A stretch of DNA of 60,930 nt from Candidatus Zixiibacteriota bacterium (lineage in GTDB: Bacteria > Zixibacteria > MSB-5A5 > GN15 > FEB-12), in contig JAJRSF010000034.1 of NCBI GenBank assembly GCA_024278935.1, positions 1 to 60,930 of the forward strand. The letters run 5' to 3'. A program made the translations under genes and the position numbers. Under the pieces are notes generated by a model. It was given only the letters and a program-made list of their open reading frames with translations. It made no database searches and had not been told where the DNA came from. Positions 19,477 to 28,622 of this stretch are shown here, one piece after another (the first letter of the stretch is position 1; each line of letters begins with the position of its first letter).

Positions 19477-19569
19477 GAAGGTTCGACTTGCGATACCAAG
19501 AAGATGAAAAAACTATTTAATATGAATCCCGTCAGTTTGGAAGACGGATTACAAAAATATTTGAGGTAA
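18694..19569 (+). pseudogene. NDUFA9-like NAD(P)-binding epimerase family protein with an in-frame TAA near the C-terminus
   Basis: An extended short-chain dehydrogenase of the complex-I-39-kDa-like group. It has the Rossmann motif TGASGFVGSYLVKKL at the N-terminus, YLSAVGTH, SKYHRTKFVAE with the YxxxK-like motif, FRPSIIYG and PLYIDDL. A TAA at 19474-19476 ends the frame at ITRDQIVMM, but the same frame continues for 30 codons (EGSTCDTKKMKKLF, then DGLQKYLR) to a TAA at 19567, matching the usual C-terminal end of this family. The extended gene ends two bases before the next start, as expected of a tight operon. I start at GTG 18694, giving MRIGVTGASG. Confidence 0.75.
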
Positions 19570-19571
19570 CT

Positions 19572-20525
19572 ATGTCAGAAGTAAAAGAGTATGATGTTGT
19601 CATTGTTGGTGCCGGTCCGGGTGGGTTGTGTGCAGGGATGTATTCCGCAAGAGCTAACCGTAAGACTGTTTGTTTAGAAAAGTATATGCCGGGTGGGCAG
19701 ATTGCTAATACCCATGAAGTTGAAGATTACTTAGGCTTTGAAAAAATTGGTGGTGCTGAACTCTCAATGAAATTTGCCGACCATGCTAAATCTTTTGGTT
19801 TAGAAATTGATATGGAAGAAGTCGAAGAAGTGTATGTTGACGGTGATTACCGTTATGCAAAATGTGCTTCGGGTGTTATTTATAAAGCCAAAGCTATTAT
19901 TCTTTCAACCGGTGGCACACCTGTCAAATTAGGTGTACCGGGTGAGGAAGAGTATTCCGGTAAAGGTGTTTCTTACTGTGCTATCTGTGATGGTGCATTT
20001 TTCAAAAATCAAATTATCGCTGTTGTAGGTGGTGGAGATGCTGCTGTTGAAGAGGGTGCTTTTTTGACAAAGTTTGCTTCCAAAGTTTATATTATTCACC
20101 GAAGAGATGAACTCCGTGCCGCTAAAATTATTCAGCAACGTGCTTTTGATAATGATAAAATTGAATTTATTTATGATACTGTTGTTGAAGAAGTAACCGG
20201 CGATGATAACCAGGTTCGGACACTTAAATTAAAGAATATTAAAACAAATAAAAAATCTGATCTAGATGTCGGAGCGATTTTTCCACTTCTCGGTTTTAGA
20301 CTAAATTCCAAAGTAACCCGTGAAAATATGCGTACCGATCAGGGCGGATATATTATTACTGACTATACAATGGAAACTTCAATTAAAGGTATTTTTGCCT
20401 GTGGCGATGTCAGGGCGCAATTAGTGCGACAGATTACCAACGCTGTTGGCGATGGTACAACCGCTGCGGTTGCTGCGGAAAAGCATATTGAAGAGTTAGA
20501 AGATAAATTCGCAAATAGAGTTTAA
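19572..20525 (+). CDS. trxB: Thioredoxin-disulfide reductase-like flavoprotein
   Basis: NADPH-dependent FAD enzyme that reduces thioredoxin. The 317-residue protein has the FAD motif VGAGPGGLCAGMYSARA, the redox-active CAICD (about residues 137-141), the NAD(P)H motif VGGGDAAVEEGAFL, and the C-terminal FACGDVR. GAGG at 19563-19566 precedes the ATG. It follows the NDUFA9-like gene by two bases when that gene is read through its TAA, and is terminated by a strong hairpin. Some homologues use ferredoxin or other partners; the HRRDELRA stretch favours NADPH-type binding. Confidence 0.92.
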   Translation: MSEVKEYDVVIVGAGPGGLCAGMYSARANRKTVCLEKYMPGGQIANTHEVEDYLGFEKIGGAELSMKFADHAKSFGLEIDMEEVEEVYVDGDYRYAKCASGVIYKAKAIILSTGGTPVKLGVPGEEEYSGKGVSYCAICDGAFFKNQIIAVVGGGDAAVEEGAFLTKFASKVYIIHRRDELRAAKIIQQRAFDNDKIEFIYDTVVEEVTGDDNQVRTLKLKNIKTNKKSDLDVGAIFPLLGFRLNSKVTRENMRTDQGGYIITDYTMETSIKGIFACGDVRAQLVRQITNAVGDGTTAAVAAEKHIEELEDKFANRV

Positions 20526-20532
20526 GCAAGCG

Positions 20533-20563
20533 AAGGGCTACATTTTAAATGATTGTAGCCCTT
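20533..20563 (+). terminator. Rho-independent terminator after trxB
   Basis: AAGGGCTACA (20533-20542) pairs with TGTAGCCCTT (20554-20563), seven bases after the trxB stop; the tract that follows (AACTTTA) is only moderately T-rich. Confidence 0.7.
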
Positions 20564-20815
20564 AACTTTAAAAATAATAAAACAGTGCAACGGTATGCAT
20601 ATTACTTCATCTTTGCTTCGGCTTTCTGAGAAAAAATACTTAGGACTTTCAATTAACCAAGACTAATAAACTCTTTTATAGTGCTTAATTGTCTTGCTAT
20701 CCAATGCTTTATGATTTATTATTGTATAAATGGAATAAGTTACTTCAATATACTTTTCGGTATACATCTTGCTTTATGTGATAGTAGAAAAAACGAAAGT
20801 TTTTAAAAATAAAAT

Positions 20816-20885
20816 TGGGAGTGGTGTGCGCTGATTTTTTCAGCCACCTGACGATTCGTCGGGCATCCCCCCTCCGCCACTCCCA
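20816..20885. other. Structured three-way-junction element of unknown kind
   Basis: A 9-bp perfect stem TGGGAGTGG / CCACTCCCA (20816-20824, 20877-20885) encloses two hairpins: GCTGA/TCAGC with a T5 loop (20830-20844) and CCTGACG/CGTCGGG with an ATT loop (20847-20863). The local GC content is far above its surroundings. It lacks the GTTCRANNC T-loop of tRNA and the SRP tetraloop core. The rest of the 437-bp gap between trxB and the first kinase shows only AT-rich sequence. Read on the minus strand it is followed by a T-rich tract. It could be an RNA or a mobile hairpin repeat. Confidence 0.6.
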
Positions 20886-20962
20886 TATTTAAAATTCTTA
20901 TTTGGCAATCCTTATAAATTAGAATCTGATTATGTCGATACCTTTAAAATGAAGGTATTATC

Positions 20963-22879
20963 ATGATTAGAGAGTATATACAAAACAAACGTCCCGCATT
21001 TTTCACAAGGTTAAGTAATCTTATTATATTGCAGTTTCTCTTTATATTCGCGGCTGTCGGGCTGCTGTTTCTTTATCCTGTTGAAGAGAAAATTAGCTCT
21101 ACTGATTTGATTAAACTAGAAGAAAGATTCGTTTTAATCGCTGAAAAAGTGTCTGACTGTTATACAAAAAATAAGATTGAAGCTTGTGCAGGTATTCTTG
21201 AAAAAGAGTTCAAAAAGTCATTTGCCGGCTTAGATTATATTAGCAGCAATGTCTATATGGCAGATGTTGATACGAAGTTAAACAGTATATTTAAGTCTGA
21301 ATATCAGCAAAAGTTTGCCTTTGATAATTTTGACAGAAAATTTATTTTATCAGAGCTTATAAAGGCAGACGATCATCTTATTCAAAGTATCCCGAGTACT
21401 CAAAAATTAGTCTACTATTTTACTTTTGATATCTCACCAACACAAAAAGCACTTATAGCCGCAGAGTTTGATCATCATTATTTTGTCACCTCACGTGATA
21501 AAGTTCTCTATATCTTTGGGCTTCTCTTTTTAGGAGGAATTCTTATAACTCTTCTGACAATTTATCTTATTAATAAAAGAATTCGTGAGCCGTTGTCCCG
21601 TATTATGAAGGGGCTTGAGAAAACGACCCAAGGTGATTTGTATTATATGGTCGAGACAAATAAAGATACTGAGCTAAATAAATTAACTGAATCATTTAAC
21701 AAGATGAGTAGAACTCTCTGGGATAATGATCAAAAATTAAAAAAGAATAATAAACATCTTGTCGAATCAAATCGGAATTTACTCGACTCAAGAGAATATC
21801 TTCGTAAGATTTTAGATAACTCAACCAGTTCAATTATAACGACTGATCTTAATGGAGTGATTCAATTATTTAATGACACTGCCGATGAACAATTTATTTT
21901 ATCTGCTGAAAAAGCAGGAGGCTCACAAATTGAAAATTTATTTACCGACGATTATGATATAAGTTCATTTGATTATGAATCTCAACAGGAAGTTGAAGTT
22001 GTCTGTAAAAAAAGCGACAAAACTGTTTTTCCTGCATTTGTTATTTTAGCACCTATCTATGATAGCGAAAACGAAATCTCTGCTTTGCTCTATGTTATAA
22101 GAGATATCAGCGAATCAAAATCTATACATAATATGATGATTAAGATGGACAGGTATTATACCAAAGGGGAGATGGCCGGTGATATTGCCCATGAGATAAA
22201 TAATTTCCTTGCGATTTTGTCAGGTAATATTGAACTGATGCCTATAATACTAAAAAAGAATGACCCTGAGAAAATTAAAAGTAAACTTGAGCTGATGAAA
22301 AAACAAGTTGATCGGATTGTGAATTTCACTGATGGTCTGCTTGAAGCAAACGATGGTGACGATTCATTTGTGCAGGTTGATATGAATCAGCTTATTGTTG
22401 CGGTCAAAGATTTCCTACAACCACAAAACTTATTTGATTTTATTGAGATCAAAACTGAATGTGCTGACAATATTCCGCTGGTGCATACCAACATCGGGCA
22501 GGTACGTCAACTTTTTGTGAACCTCATCTACAACGCCGGGGAAGAGTTAGTTGACCAAGATGGCGACAAGTCGATTAGAGTCATCACAGAACTCATAGGT
22601 GATGCTGATAATCAAACGGTGACAGTGACTGTCAAAGATAATGGTCCTGGGGTAGCGAAAGAGAATGTTGGTTATCTATTTAATAAACGGTTCACCACAA
22701 AACCATACGGGCATGGCATCAGTCTGGTGGCATGTAAAAAAATTGTAGACACCCACTTCGGTTCAATAGTGTACAAGTATGAAAATGGTGCTTCATTTAC
22801 TGTTGTTCTTCCTATAAAGCAAGATGTTGAAGAAAATAATGACACTGCATCCCACGAGATAAATTCTTTATATGCGTAA
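20963..22879 (+). CDS. Membrane sensor histidine kinase (HAMP-PAS)
   Basis: A 638-residue kinase. Order seen: membrane helix at about 19-37, an extracytoplasmic sensor of about 140 residues with two cysteines, second helix at about 183-203, HAMP linker, a coiled stretch, a PAS domain (about 280-390, beginning ILDNSTSSIITTDLNG), then the dimerisation/phosphoacceptor helix with AHEINNFLAIL, N-box VNLIYNAGEEL, G1 DNGPGVAKE, and a G2-like GHGISL. It resembles NtrB-type kinases. No response regulator is adjacent; the next gene is a second kinase 42 bp downstream. Signal unknown. Confidence 0.9.
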   Translation: MIREYIQNKRPAFFTRLSNLIILQFLFIFAAVGLLFLYPVEEKISSTDLIKLEERFVLIAEKVSDCYTKNKIEACAGILEKEFKKSFAGLDYISSNVYMADVDTKLNSIFKSEYQQKFAFDNFDRKFILSELIKADDHLIQSIPSTQKLVYYFTFDISPTQKALIAAEFDHHYFVTSRDKVLYIFGLLFLGGILITLLTIYLINKRIREPLSRIMKGLEKTTQGDLYYMVETNKDTELNKLTESFNKMSRTLWDNDQKLKKNNKHLVESNRNLLDSREYLRKILDNSTSSIITTDLNGVIQLFNDTADEQFILSAEKAGGSQIENLFTDDYDISSFDYESQQEVEVVCKKSDKTVFPAFVILAPIYDSENEISALLYVIRDISESKSIHNMMIKMDRYYTKGEMAGDIAHEINNFLAILSGNIELMPIILKKNDPEKIKSKLELMKKQVDRIVNFTDGLLEANDGDDSFVQVDMNQLIVAVKDFLQPQNLFDFIEIKTECADNIPLVHTNIGQVRQLFVNLIYNAGEELVDQDGDKSIRVITELIGDADNQTVTVTVKDNGPGVAKENVGYLFNKRFTTKPYGHGISLVACKKIVDTHFGSIVYKYENGASFTVVLPIKQDVEENNDTASHEINSLYA

Positions 22880-22921
22880 CTTTTAGTTGCCAACCCCCTT
22901 TAAATCCAATAATTTTTCTGT

Positions 22922-24934
22922 ATGGAAAAACAGAGAGATAATTCATTAAGTAATAAGAAAACGATTTTCTTTATTTTGATACCGCTTACGGTTGCAGTAT
23001 TTTTTCTTGCATATTTTTCTATTAAGGAAAGTAGAGCAGATAGTTTACAACTATTAGTGATTCAGGGTGAGGCGTTTATTGAGTCATTAAGTTCAGCATC
23101 GAAAAATGCGATTTCATCGGAAGAATTTTATACACAACTTGCCCATAAAAGATATAATGAAATAACAATTGAAATAGAACAATATGAATTAGACAAAGTG
23201 ACCGAGGATCTTCTTTATCGTCACGCCTTGTTGCATAATCTATATTCTGCTCATGTTTTTAATACTGACTCGACTTTAGTCGCCAGTTCCTTTGCTCGTG
23301 GTTCACAAATTAGATTACCTGAATTTGTTGTCAATGAAGTTCAGTATCTATTATCAAACCGTGAAGATAATTATCTGCTACTTTTAGATGATGATAACCC
23401 ATCGGGTGATATCCGCCATTACTATATCAAATTGTCAAACAAAATGGATAGGGTAACAGTTGTTGTTGTTGATGCTCGCTATTTTACTAATGCCCTTGAA
23501 CAGACCCAGATTGGTTTTCTTGCCAGACAGATGACATCGGATAATTCTATTGAGTATATTATCTATCAAGCGACAGATGGTATCGTCTTTTCTTCGCTTG
23601 ACTTGGATGGGCTACTATCGATAGAATCTGATCCTTTTCTGACAGAGGCAATTGAGTCTGACTCTATCATGCATCGGATTCATACTATGGACGATGTTGA
23701 TCTGCTTGAGATTGTCCGACCATTTTCTACATCGGACTATCCTTTCGGGCTACTTCGTATTGGGCTTTCGCTTGATGATTACAATTCTATTTCAAGACGT
23801 TTTGATTTACAGATGATTCTGTTCTCGGCTGGGTTGCTTCTCTTGTTGATTGTCTCTATAGTCTATTTGAGTAGTAGGAAAAAACGCCAAAGAATCTCGG
23901 CTCAGTATGACCAATATAAATCTGTTTCGGATAAAATTTTTGATGAAATGAAAACCGGTGTAGCGGCAGTTGACAAAGATGGATATATTATTGTTGTCAA
24001 TAAAGCGTTTGAAGAAATTTTAGAAGTACAAAATTTATCTGACAAAAACTGGACTACGACAATCGCACCATTGATGCCGAAACTTCCCAAGGCAGATGAA
24101 ATACACTCCCGAGTTATCGAACTGGAAATAAAATTTGTAACCCATAAGTTAGAAAAAATCCTCTTAGTGGTTATGTCATCGTTATCATCGCAAGGTAATC
24201 AAGACAACAGTTTTGTTGCGGTCATAAATGATGTCACCAATCTTCGCGAACTAGAAAAAAAGACTGCCCGCAAAGAACGTCTTTCTGAGATGGGTGACCT
24301 TGCGGCAGGGGTGGCACACGAGATTCGTAATCCACTCAATACAATTTCTATTGCATCGCAACGGCTTGCCGGTGAATTTATGCCTTCTGAAAATCAGGAT
24401 GAATACCTTTCGTTTACCAAACAGATAAAAGATGAAACCAAACGGCTTAATGAAATCATAACTAAGTTCCTTGCTTTGGCTCGGGGAGAAAAGAAACAAA
24501 AAAGCAAAATTGATATGTCAGAAATTGTTGGTGAGTTCTGTCAGTTTATTGCTGTTGAGGCTGAGAGTTTAGGAATTAAAATTGAAAAAGATATAGCACC
24601 CCCTTGTCAGATTGAAGGTAACAAAGATGCGGTGAAACAGGTGCTTGCAAATCTGTATAATAATTCTAAAGAATCGCTAAATAGTTGCATGGGGATAATT
24701 AAACTGACTATTCATACGCAACAAAATAAAATTGAATTAATTTTTGAAGATTCCGGACCGGGTATACCGGAAGAAATCCGTGAGAAAATATTTACACCAT
24801 ACTATACTACAAAAGAAGCGGGGACAGGGTTGGGACTGCCGACGATACATCGCATTATCGCTGACATGGGCGGAGAGGTCAAAGTAGAGACGAGTGATCT
24901 TGGCGGGGCAAAGTTTGTCATTTCGTTTTCATAA
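22922..24934 (+). CDS. Membrane sensor histidine kinase (PAS)
   Basis: A 670-residue kinase with membrane helices at about 13-33 and 296-318 bracketing a large extracytoplasmic sensor that resembles dCache-type domains in size. A PAS-like segment follows (about 335-445, GVAAVDKDGYIIVVNKAFEE), then H-box GVAHEIRNPLNTISI, N-box LANLYNNSKESL, G1 EDSGPGIPEEI, F-box TPYYTTK, and G2 GTGLGLPTI. All catalytic boxes are intact. It shares the H-box kinase class with the upstream gene but a different sensor. No receiver or sigma-54 regulator is nearby, so its partner lies outside the window. Confidence 0.9.
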   Translation: MEKQRDNSLSNKKTIFFILIPLTVAVFFLAYFSIKESRADSLQLLVIQGEAFIESLSSASKNAISSEEFYTQLAHKRYNEITIEIEQYELDKVTEDLLYRHALLHNLYSAHVFNTDSTLVASSFARGSQIRLPEFVVNEVQYLLSNREDNYLLLLDDDNPSGDIRHYYIKLSNKMDRVTVVVVDARYFTNALEQTQIGFLARQMTSDNSIEYIIYQATDGIVFSSLDLDGLLSIESDPFLTEAIESDSIMHRIHTMDDVDLLEIVRPFSTSDYPFGLLRIGLSLDDYNSISRRFDLQMILFSAGLLLLLIVSIVYLSSRKKRQRISAQYDQYKSVSDKIFDEMKTGVAAVDKDGYIIVVNKAFEEILEVQNLSDKNWTTTIAPLMPKLPKADEIHSRVIELEIKFVTHKLEKILLVVMSSLSSQGNQDNSFVAVINDVTNLRELEKKTARKERLSEMGDLAAGVAHEIRNPLNTISIASQRLAGEFMPSENQDEYLSFTKQIKDETKRLNEIITKFLALARGEKKQKSKIDMSEIVGEFCQFIAVEAESLGIKIEKDIAPPCQIEGNKDAVKQVLANLYNNSKESLNSCMGIIKLTIHTQQNKIELIFEDSGPGIPEEIREKIFTPYYTTKEAGTGLGLPTIHRIIADMGGEVKVETSDLGGAKFVISFS

Positions 24935-25033
24935 TAATCAAACTATGTGAATCTTTTTGTCGATTTTCTGAAACAAATTATCTTTTTCTGTGTTACACAA
25001 TCAATAATTATTTCATAATAAAAAGGAAAACAG

Positions 25034-25636
25034 ATGAAAACTATTGATGCTATCGAACAAAGACGTTCGATTAAACATTTTGATACTACTCATGTTATGT
25101 CCCAGGAGGAGACCGATAAACTTTTCACCCTTGCCTCTCATTCTCCGACAGCTTTTAATATTCAGCATTGGCGTTTTGTTAATGTCACCGATAAAGCATT
25201 GCGAGAAAAAATCAAAGAAGCTGCTTGGGGTCAAGCACAAGTAACAGACGCCTCAATGTTAGTTATCTTGACCGCCGATTTAAAAGCATGGGAAAAAGAG
25301 CCGATTCGGTATTGGAAAAACGCCGATGAACCTGTACAACAATTTATGGTTCCGGCTATCGGACAATACTATTCTGAGAATGAACAGACCCAACGTGACG
25401 AAGCGTTCCGTTCATGTGGTATAGCCGCACAAACGCTTATGCTTGCCGCAAAAGCAATGGGCTATGATTCTTGTCCTATGGATGGCTTCGATTTTGATGC
25501 TGTTGGCAAGCTTATACAACTACCTGAAGACCATGTTATAACTATGTTTGTTGTTATCGGAAAAGGTACTAAAGAAGGATGGCCGAACCCCGGGAAATTA
25601 TCTTTGTCAGAGATCGTTGTCGAAAATAAATTTTAA
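25034..25636 (+). CDS. Nitroreductase family protein
   Basis: A 200-residue FMN enzyme of the NfsB/nitroreductase fold. Signatures are IEQRRSIKHFD at the N-terminus (FMN phosphate contact), SPTAFNIQHWRFVNV, and GIAAQTLMLAAKAMGYDSCPMDGFD in the C-terminal half, with VVIGKG near the end. Such enzymes reduce nitro compounds, quinones or enones with NAD(P)H; physiological substrate is not evident. AAAGGAAAACAG precedes the ATG. The gene appears to stand alone. Confidence 0.9.
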   Translation: MKTIDAIEQRRSIKHFDTTHVMSQEETDKLFTLASHSPTAFNIQHWRFVNVTDKALREKIKEAAWGQAQVTDASMLVILTADLKAWEKEPIRYWKNADEPVQQFMVPAIGQYYSENEQTQRDEAFRSCGIAAQTLMLAAKAMGYDSCPMDGFDFDAVGKLIQLPEDHVITMFVVIGKGTKEGWPNPGKLSLSEIVVENKF

Positions 25637-25707
25637 ACTATTCTAAATTATTTGTTCTGTCTGTTCCTTATTCGCTTTAGTGAATAGAGAACTGACAGAT
25701 TATATTA

Positions 25708-25748
25708 GTGTCAGGTGTATCACACTAAAGTGTAAAAGCACCCGACAC
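25708..25748. other. Imperfect palindrome after the nitroreductase gene
   Basis: GTGTCAGGTG (25708-25717) and CACCCGACAC (25739-25748) pair with one mismatch around an inner ACACT/AGTGT hairpin. It may act as a weak terminator for the plus-strand gene; no T-run follows. Confidence 0.5.
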
Positions 25749-25775
25749 AACAATTTTAGTAATTAAATAAATTAT

Positions 25776-25808
25776 AAAAAAAACGGTCTGTATTGCTACA
25801 GACCGTTT
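25776..25808 (-). terminator. Rho-independent terminator of citrate synthase
   Basis: A 12-bp perfect stem AAACGGTCTGTA / TACAGACCGTTT (25781-25792, 25797-25808) with a TTGC loop; on the minus strand it is followed by a run of T. Confidence 0.9.
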
Positions 25809-25831
25809 ATAATATCTAAAAAGTAATTAGA

Positions 25832-27124
25832 TTATTTCATTTTCAATTGTTTTTTTACCCATTCAGTAGAAACTGATTTTGGACGGGTAAGAGCAGAACC
25901 AAGCGCACGGTTTAAAACTAACTGTGCGAGCATTCCCATTGCTCTTGAAACAGAGAATAAAACAGTATAATATTCAAATTCTTTAATACCATAATGATAT
26001 AATAAAGCACCTGAACCGGCGTCAACATTTGGCCAAGGATTTTTTGCTTTACCATGTTTTTTTAATACTTTTGGCACAACTTTAAAGACTCTGTCAACTG
26101 TTTTAAATACAGGATCGTCTTTGAGATATTTCCGACCGAATTGATTAAAGCCGACAAAACGAGGATCAGTTACACGGAGAACAGCATGGCCGTAACCCGG
26201 AATAACTTTACCAGCATTGAGAGTTTCCCAAGCATATTCTTCGATTTGTTTTTCAGTTGGAGCACCACCGAATTTTTCCATTGTCTGTAAAACCCAGTTC
26301 AAACATTCCTGATTTGCCAGTCCATGTAAAGGACCTGCTAAACCATTGAGTCCTGCTGAAACAGCGTAGTAAGGATCAGAAAGTGCTGAACCGACAGTAT
26401 GACAAGTATTAGCAGAAACGTTACCACCTTCATGATCAGAATGGAAATTAAGGTAAAGGCGCATCATTTCATATACTTCTTCTGTGTTTTTCATGCCAAG
26501 CATATAGGCGTAGTTTGCAGCCCAGTCAAGATTCTTCTTAGGTTCAAGTATTGGACCTTTTTTATATTTCATACGGTAGATACCGGCAGCGATTGTAGGA
26601 ATTGAACCGAGAATACACATAGCATCTTCTAATGCAGGATGCCAGTAATCAGTTTTTGCCATACCTTCATCATATTTTTTATGGAAGATTGATTCTCTTT
26701 GCATGACTAAGATTGCAGTGTCAAGCATTGCCATAGGATGAGAATCTTTTGGCATTGCTTTGAGAACTTTCCAAACATAGGCAGGAACTTTATTGTGTTC
26801 ACTGAGTTGTTTCTGGAAAAGTTTTAATTCATTTTTGTTAGGTAATTTACCTGTAATTAACAACCAGAAAATTTCTTCAGGTAAACGTTTCTTTAATTTG
26901 AGAAGAGGATAGCCTCTGATAATCAATCCTTGATCAGGTTCGACTACAGAAGTATCACAGATCATTCCTTTGATTCCGCGCATGCCACCGAATGCTTGAG
27001 CGAAAGTAACATCGGAGATTTTTTTATCGCCACCTTTTTTTAAGATAGCTTTTTTTTCTTCGCGAAGGTGTGGAATAATTTTTTCAAGTGTGTCGTGTAA
27101 TGTTTTGACTTTTGCCTTAGCCAT
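25832..27124 (-). CDS. gltA: Citrate synthase, eukaryotic (mitochondrial) type
   Basis: Condenses acetyl-CoA and oxaloacetate to citrate. The 430-residue protein has the type-I features of the mitochondrial enzyme: GGMRGIKGMICDTSVV, SDHEGGNVSAN, LNGLAGPLHGLANQE with the first catalytic His, PGYGHAVLR with the second, and KNPWPNVDAGSG with the catalytic Asp. This is unlike the NADH-inhibited hexameric GltA of enterics. The mitochondrial type occurs patchily in bacteria, including FCB lineages. It is monocistronic with its own terminator. In an anaerobe it may feed glutamate synthesis or a full cycle. Confidence 0.95.
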   Translation of the reverse strand: MAKAKVKTLHDTLEKIIPHLREEKKAILKKGGDKKISDVTFAQAFGGMRGIKGMICDTSVVEPDQGLIIRGYPLLKLKKRLPEEIFWLLITGKLPNKNELKLFQKQLSEHNKVPAYVWKVLKAMPKDSHPMAMLDTAILVMQRESIFHKKYDEGMAKTDYWHPALEDAMCILGSIPTIAAGIYRMKYKKGPILEPKKNLDWAANYAYMLGMKNTEEVYEMMRLYLNFHSDHEGGNVSANTCHTVGSALSDPYYAVSAGLNGLAGPLHGLANQECLNWVLQTMEKFGGAPTEKQIEEYAWETLNAGKVIPGYGHAVLRVTDPRFVGFNQFGRKYLKDDPVFKTVDRVFKVVPKVLKKHGKAKNPWPNVDAGSGALLYHYGIKEFEYYTVLFSVSRAMGMLAQLVLNRALGSALTRPKSVSTEWVKKQLKMK

Positions 27125-27271
27125 GTAAGACTCCTTAGTATATTAAAACAAGTTAATGAATATTTACTACACTCTTAAATGTGAAACATTTCACATTCGT
27201 TTTATATAGTACCCTATTACTTAATATTTGTCAATACCTTTTATCGGCTTTTCGACCTATTTTCTTCGGTT

Positions 27272-28621
27272 TTATAAAAATATTTTGTTTGGATTTAAAA
27301 GAGAAGATTCATCAAATGCAAATTTTACCCGTATCATTGAATCAAGACAAAATTTGTCAAATTCCATAGGGAGATATTTTTGCTTCGCCAAACCAATACC
27401 ATGTTCACCGGAAAGAGTACCGCCGAGTTCAATTGCTTTTTTGAGTAACTTTTCAATCTCAATTTCCATAAGATGCAGTTCAGCTTCAGAGCCTGTTTGA
27501 CCCATGAAGTTAACATGGAGATTTCCATCACCGGCATGTCCAAATGAGTTGATACGAAGCTTGGAATTTTTGTTCAACTCGGAAACAAATTCAACAAGAT
27601 GGGGATATTTTGAAATCGGTACGGCGACATCTTCAGATATTCGAACCTTGGATAATTCTTTGACCGCTTTGGATAAATTTCGACGGACTTGCCAAAGATT
27701 GTCAGCTTTGTCGGGATCATCTTCACGTTTCAAATAAGTACATTTGTTTTTATGACAGAGAGATTCAATTTTTTGCGAGTCGGCTGTTTCGGATTCTATC
27801 AGAAGTATAGCTGCAACATTATCAAGCGAGTCGTTTCGTTCATAGCTGTTAGAGCAGGCGGCAGCATCGCCATCAAGAAACTCTAGTACAATCGGTGTTA
27901 TACCTGCCATGCGAATATCAGATACTGTTTGGGCTGCATCTTTCGGACTGTCAAATGCGGTGAGAATTGTTTCACCTGAATCAGGTATATCAATAAGTTT
28001 GAGAGCAATCTCTGTGATAATAATTAGGGTGCCTTCGGAGCCGATAAAAATTTCGGTGAAATCGAAACCGGCGTTATGATTGTAGATTCCAGTCTTGAGC
28101 AGTTCGCCGTTTGCGGTGATGCCTTTGATTCCTAAAACGTAATCTTTGGTGACGCCATACTTAACACATTTGAGTCCGCCTGCATTTTCGGCAACATTGC
28201 CACCGATTGTAGATTCGTCGTAACTGGCTGGGTCGGGCGGGTAGAAGAGGTCTAGCTTTTCGGCTTCATCTAAAATTGTTTTGGTGATAACACCGGTTTG
28301 GGCAAAGGCGACTTTCTGTTTAGTATCAAAGCGAAGTTCAGTCATCTCTTCAAGTGAAAGGACAACTGCACCATCTTGCGGAACAGCTCCACCTGACAAA
28401 CCGGTACCTGCACCTCTCGGAACAAGGGGGATAGAATGCTCAGTACAAAATTTGATAACATGGCAAATATCGGATTCATCTTGTGCGAAAATAATTGCCG
28501 ATGGCGTCCCGCGTTCGATAGTTGCATCCTGACAATATTTATCGTAATCGGTCAGGTCGGTTATGAGTCTTGCCGATGGGGAAAGTTGTTGTTCTAATTT
28601 TGCAAAGAGATTGTCAGTCAT
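27272..28621 (-). CDS. FAD-linked oxidase, GlcD-like (glycolate/D-lactate dehydrogenase)
   Basis: Oxidises a 2-hydroxy acid using FAD. The 449-residue protein has the FAD_binding_4 domain with VPRGAGTGLSGGAVPQDGAVVLS, the PPDPASYDESTIGGNVAENAGG stretch (glycine-rich FAD contact, here given in part), and the C-terminal FAD-oxidase domain with NSFGHAGDGNLHVN and SGEHGIGLAK. The last two contain the conserved metal/substrate histidines. It starts one base after the FmdB-like gene's stop. Glycolate versus D-lactate cannot be told; no GlcF-type Fe-S subunit is adjacent. Confidence 0.9.
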   Translation of the reverse strand: MTDNLFAKLEQQLSPSARLITDLTDYDKYCQDATIERGTPSAIIFAQDESDICHVIKFCTEHSIPLVPRGAGTGLSGGAVPQDGAVVLSLEEMTELRFDTKQKVAFAQTGVITKTILDEAEKLDLFYPPDPASYDESTIGGNVAENAGGLKCVKYGVTKDYVLGIKGITANGELLKTGIYNHNAGFDFTEIFIGSEGTLIIITEIALKLIDIPDSGETILTAFDSPKDAAQTVSDIRMAGITPIVLEFLDGDAAACSNSYERNDSLDNVAAILLIESETADSQKIESLCHKNKCTYLKREDDPDKADNLWQVRRNLSKAVKELSKVRISEDVAVPISKYPHLVEFVSELNKNSKLRINSFGHAGDGNLHVNFMGQTGSEAELHLMEIEIEKLLKKAIELGGTLSGEHGIGLAKQKYLPMEFDKFCLDSMIRVKFAFDESSLLNPNKIFL

Positions 28622-28622
28622 T

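Noticed and set aside
20816-20885. tRNA or tRNA-Sec gene
   Set aside because: The closing stem resembles an acceptor arm, but there is no T-loop GTTCRA sequence, no proper anticodon arm and no CCA context.
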